Below are positions 13,792 through 15,251 of a stretch of DNA of 15,251 bases, one piece after another. This stretch comes from Butyrivibrio sp. (GTDB lineage: Bacteria; Bacillota_A; Clostridia; Lachnospirales; Lachnospiraceae). The notes under the pieces were generated by a model. That model saw nothing but the letters and a program-made list of their open reading frames with translations. It did not search any database and was not told where the DNA came from. The stretch spans positions 1 to 15,251 of the forward strand of contig NZ_JAILQF010000094.1 in the NCBI RefSeq assembly GCF_024699075.1. Direction: 5' to 3'. Positions within the stretch are counted from its first letter, which is position 1. Every line of letters starts with the position of its first letter. The translations under genes were made by a program, and so were the position numbers.

Positions 13792-15251
13792 ATGCTGGAG
13801 TTTTTAAAGAGAGAAGCAAACAAAACATATACAGAGAACGGCGCAGCAACTTACGTATCAACAAAGTCCGACTGCCTGGATCTCTTTGCAGCAATAGGTG
13901 CACTTAGGCACGCTTCTGATGAAGATATCATAACTAGATTCACAAGAGCTTATGCCGAGGATGCTGATCTTGCCATGAAGATGCTTTTCTTTGCAAGAGA
14001 CATAAGAGGTGGCCTTGGCGAGAGAAGAGTCTTCAAGGTTATCCTTAAGCACCTGGCTGAGTGCGAGCCTGAATCAGTTAGAAAGAACATCGAGTTGGTT
14101 GCTGAGTACGGCAGATACGATGATCTTTTGGCGCTGTTTGGTACACCGGTAGAAAAAGAAGTACTGGCGTATTTTGACAAAGCGCTCAAAGCCGATATGG
14201 CTGTGCTTTCAGCAGATAAGGAAAATGCCGGAGTATCTCTTTTGGCTAAATGGCTTCCTTCAGTAAATACAAGCAACAAAGAAGCTGTCAGAAACGCCAG
14301 GAAGATAGCAAGAGCGATGCAGATGACTGACGCTGAGTACCGCAAGGCGTTGTCTGCCCTCAGAGCACAGATCAGGATCATAGAGAACAACCTCCGCGAG
14401 AGAGACTACTCTTTTGACTATGCGAAGCAGCCTTCAAAGGCTCTGTACAAATACAGACAGGCATTCATCAGAAACGACAAGGCAAGGTATGAGTCTTTTA
14501 TCCAAAGGGCAGCTGAAGATCCTTCAGTAATGCATACCGGAACACTTACACCTTATGATGTTATCGCGCCTGTTCTTAGGAGAAAAGAGTTCTCTGAAGC
14601 CGAGAGACGTGCCATGGACGCAACATGGAACGCGCTTGAGAATTACGCCGGCGCTGACAATTCACTTGTTGTGGTAGATGGCTCAGCCTCAATGTACTGG
14701 GATGCTAACCCAAGCCCTGCAGCAGTAGCGCAGTCACTGGGCATATACTTTGCAGAAAGAAATACAGGCGCATTCCATAACCACTTCATAACTTTCTCTG
14801 CAAACCCAAGACTCATCGAGATCAAGGGCAGAGACATAGTTGATAAAGTGCGTTACTGCATGAGCTTCAACGAATGCAGCAACACGAATATTGAAAAGAC
14901 ATTTATGCTGATACTCCAGACTGCTGTTCGTAACAGACTAAAACAGTCCGATATGCCTGAAAAGCTGTACATAATCTCCGATATGGAGTTTGACTACTGC
15001 GCAGGTGATGCGAAGGCAACAAACTTTGAAAATGCCAAAAGAGAATTTGAAAGATGGGGCTACAGGCTTCCTCAGGTGATCTTCTGGAATGTTAACAGCC
15101 GCAACATGCAGCAACCTGTCAGGATGAATGATCAGGGCGTGGCGCTGGTATCAGGCTGCAGCCCGCAGGTCTTTTCAATGCTAAAAGACGGTAATTTGGA
15201 ACCATATAAATTCATGATGAGCGTCCTTTCAGCTCCGCGATACGAAAGGAT
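13792..15251 (+). CDS. Ro60-like TROVE/vWA protein (DUF2828 type), 3' end outside window
   Basis: The open frame continues past the window edge: 486 codons are seen and no stop. AGAGAGGA (13777-13784) lies seven bases before ATG 13792. The N-terminal two thirds is a helical-repeat domain with the DUF2828/TROVE signature LAMKMLFFARDIRGGLGERR (60-79) after a GAATYVSTKSDCLDLFAAIG start. A von Willebrand A domain follows from about 290: LVVVDGSASM with MIDAS residues Asp296, Ser298 and Ser300, Thr365 in SNTNIE, and Asp397 in ISDMEF. All metal-site positions are thus present. Ro60/Rsr proteins form a ring that holds Y RNA and misfolded or damaged RNA and can tether a nuclease such as PNPase. The function here is inferred from fold, the Y-like RNAs and the WYL neighbour. 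Whether this DUF2828 branch binds RNA the same way is not shown by sequence. Confidence 0.85.
   Translation, partial: MLEFLKREANKTYTENGAATYVSTKSDCLDLFAAIGALRHASDEDIITRFTRAYAEDADLAMKMLFFARDIRGGLGERRVFKVILKHLAECEPESVRKNIELVAEYGRYDDLLALFGTPVEKEVLAYFDKALKADMAVLSADKENAGVSLLAKWLPSVNTSNKEAVRNARKIARAMQMTDAEYRKALSALRAQIRIIENNLRERDYSFDYAKQPSKALYKYRQAFIRNDKARYESFIQRAAEDPSVMHTGTLTPYDVIAPVLRRKEFSEAERRAMDATWNALENYAGADNSLVVVDGSASMYWDANPSPAAVAQSLGIYFAERNTGAFHNHFITFSANPRLIEIKGRDIVDKVRYCMSFNECSNTNIEKTFMLILQTAVRNRLKQSDMPEKLYIISDMEFDYCAGDAKATNFENAKREFERWGYRLPQVIFWNVNSRNMQQPVRMNDQGVALVSGCSPQVFSMLKDGNLEPYKFMMSVLSAPRYER

Overview
The window looks like a Firmicutes chromosome of the Lachnospiraceae, closest in style to Butyrivibrio, Pseudobutyrivibrio or Roseburia. 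The reasons are moderate to low GC, strong AGGAGG-type ribosome sites, a lipoprotein-type sugar-binding protein, and a gene set known from gut and rumen mannan degraders. The genus is an inference from style only.

Positions 1-10975 hold a carbohydrate operon read on the + strand. It opens with the tail of a LacI-type regulator and its terminator. A promoter at about 360-387 follows, then a sugar-binding lipoprotein, a hairpin that probably attenuates transcription, and two MalF/MalG-type permeases. The cytoplasmic enzymes come next: a cellobiose/mannobiose 2-epimerase, two GH130 phosphorylases (a mannosylglucose type and a mannooligosaccharide type), an SGNH acetylesterase, and a single protein joining a GH1 beta-glucosidase to a mannose-6-phosphate isomerase. 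Together they describe import of acetylated beta-manno-oligosaccharides or glucomanno-oligosaccharides, deacetylation, stepwise phosphorolysis to mannose 1-phosphate, epimerisation of the last mannobiose, release of glucose, and entry into glycolysis as fructose 6-phosphate. The transporter ATPase, a phosphomannomutase and any extracellular mannanase are not in the window. A very long hairpin at 10900-10975 ends the operon.

Positions 10976-12424 are a gene-poor, AT-rich stretch. It holds one five-helix membrane protein of unknown function (YcxB-like at best), a possible short ORF, an inverted repeat, and what looks like the last 28 residues of an EamA-type transporter.

Positions 12425-15251 hold the most interesting part, a Ro/Y-RNA type module. 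A WYL-domain regulator on the - strand, with a possible ribbon-helix-helix N-terminus, is divergent from a TROVE/vWA (DUF2828, Ro60-like) protein that runs off the right edge. The roughly 380-base gap between them carries a good promoter for the WYL gene with an 11-base direct repeat, and two tandem structured RNAs. RNA1 (about 13553-13664) folds as a tRNA mimic with D-, anticodon- and T-like arms, closed by a long 5'/3' end stem, as in bacterial Y RNAs (YrlA). Its acceptor stem is interrupted on one strand by a small UUCG hairpin. RNA2 (about 13672-13768) has its own perfect 8-bp closing stem, shares two sequence elements with RNA1, lacks the D arm, and ends 23 bases before the Ro-like start codon.
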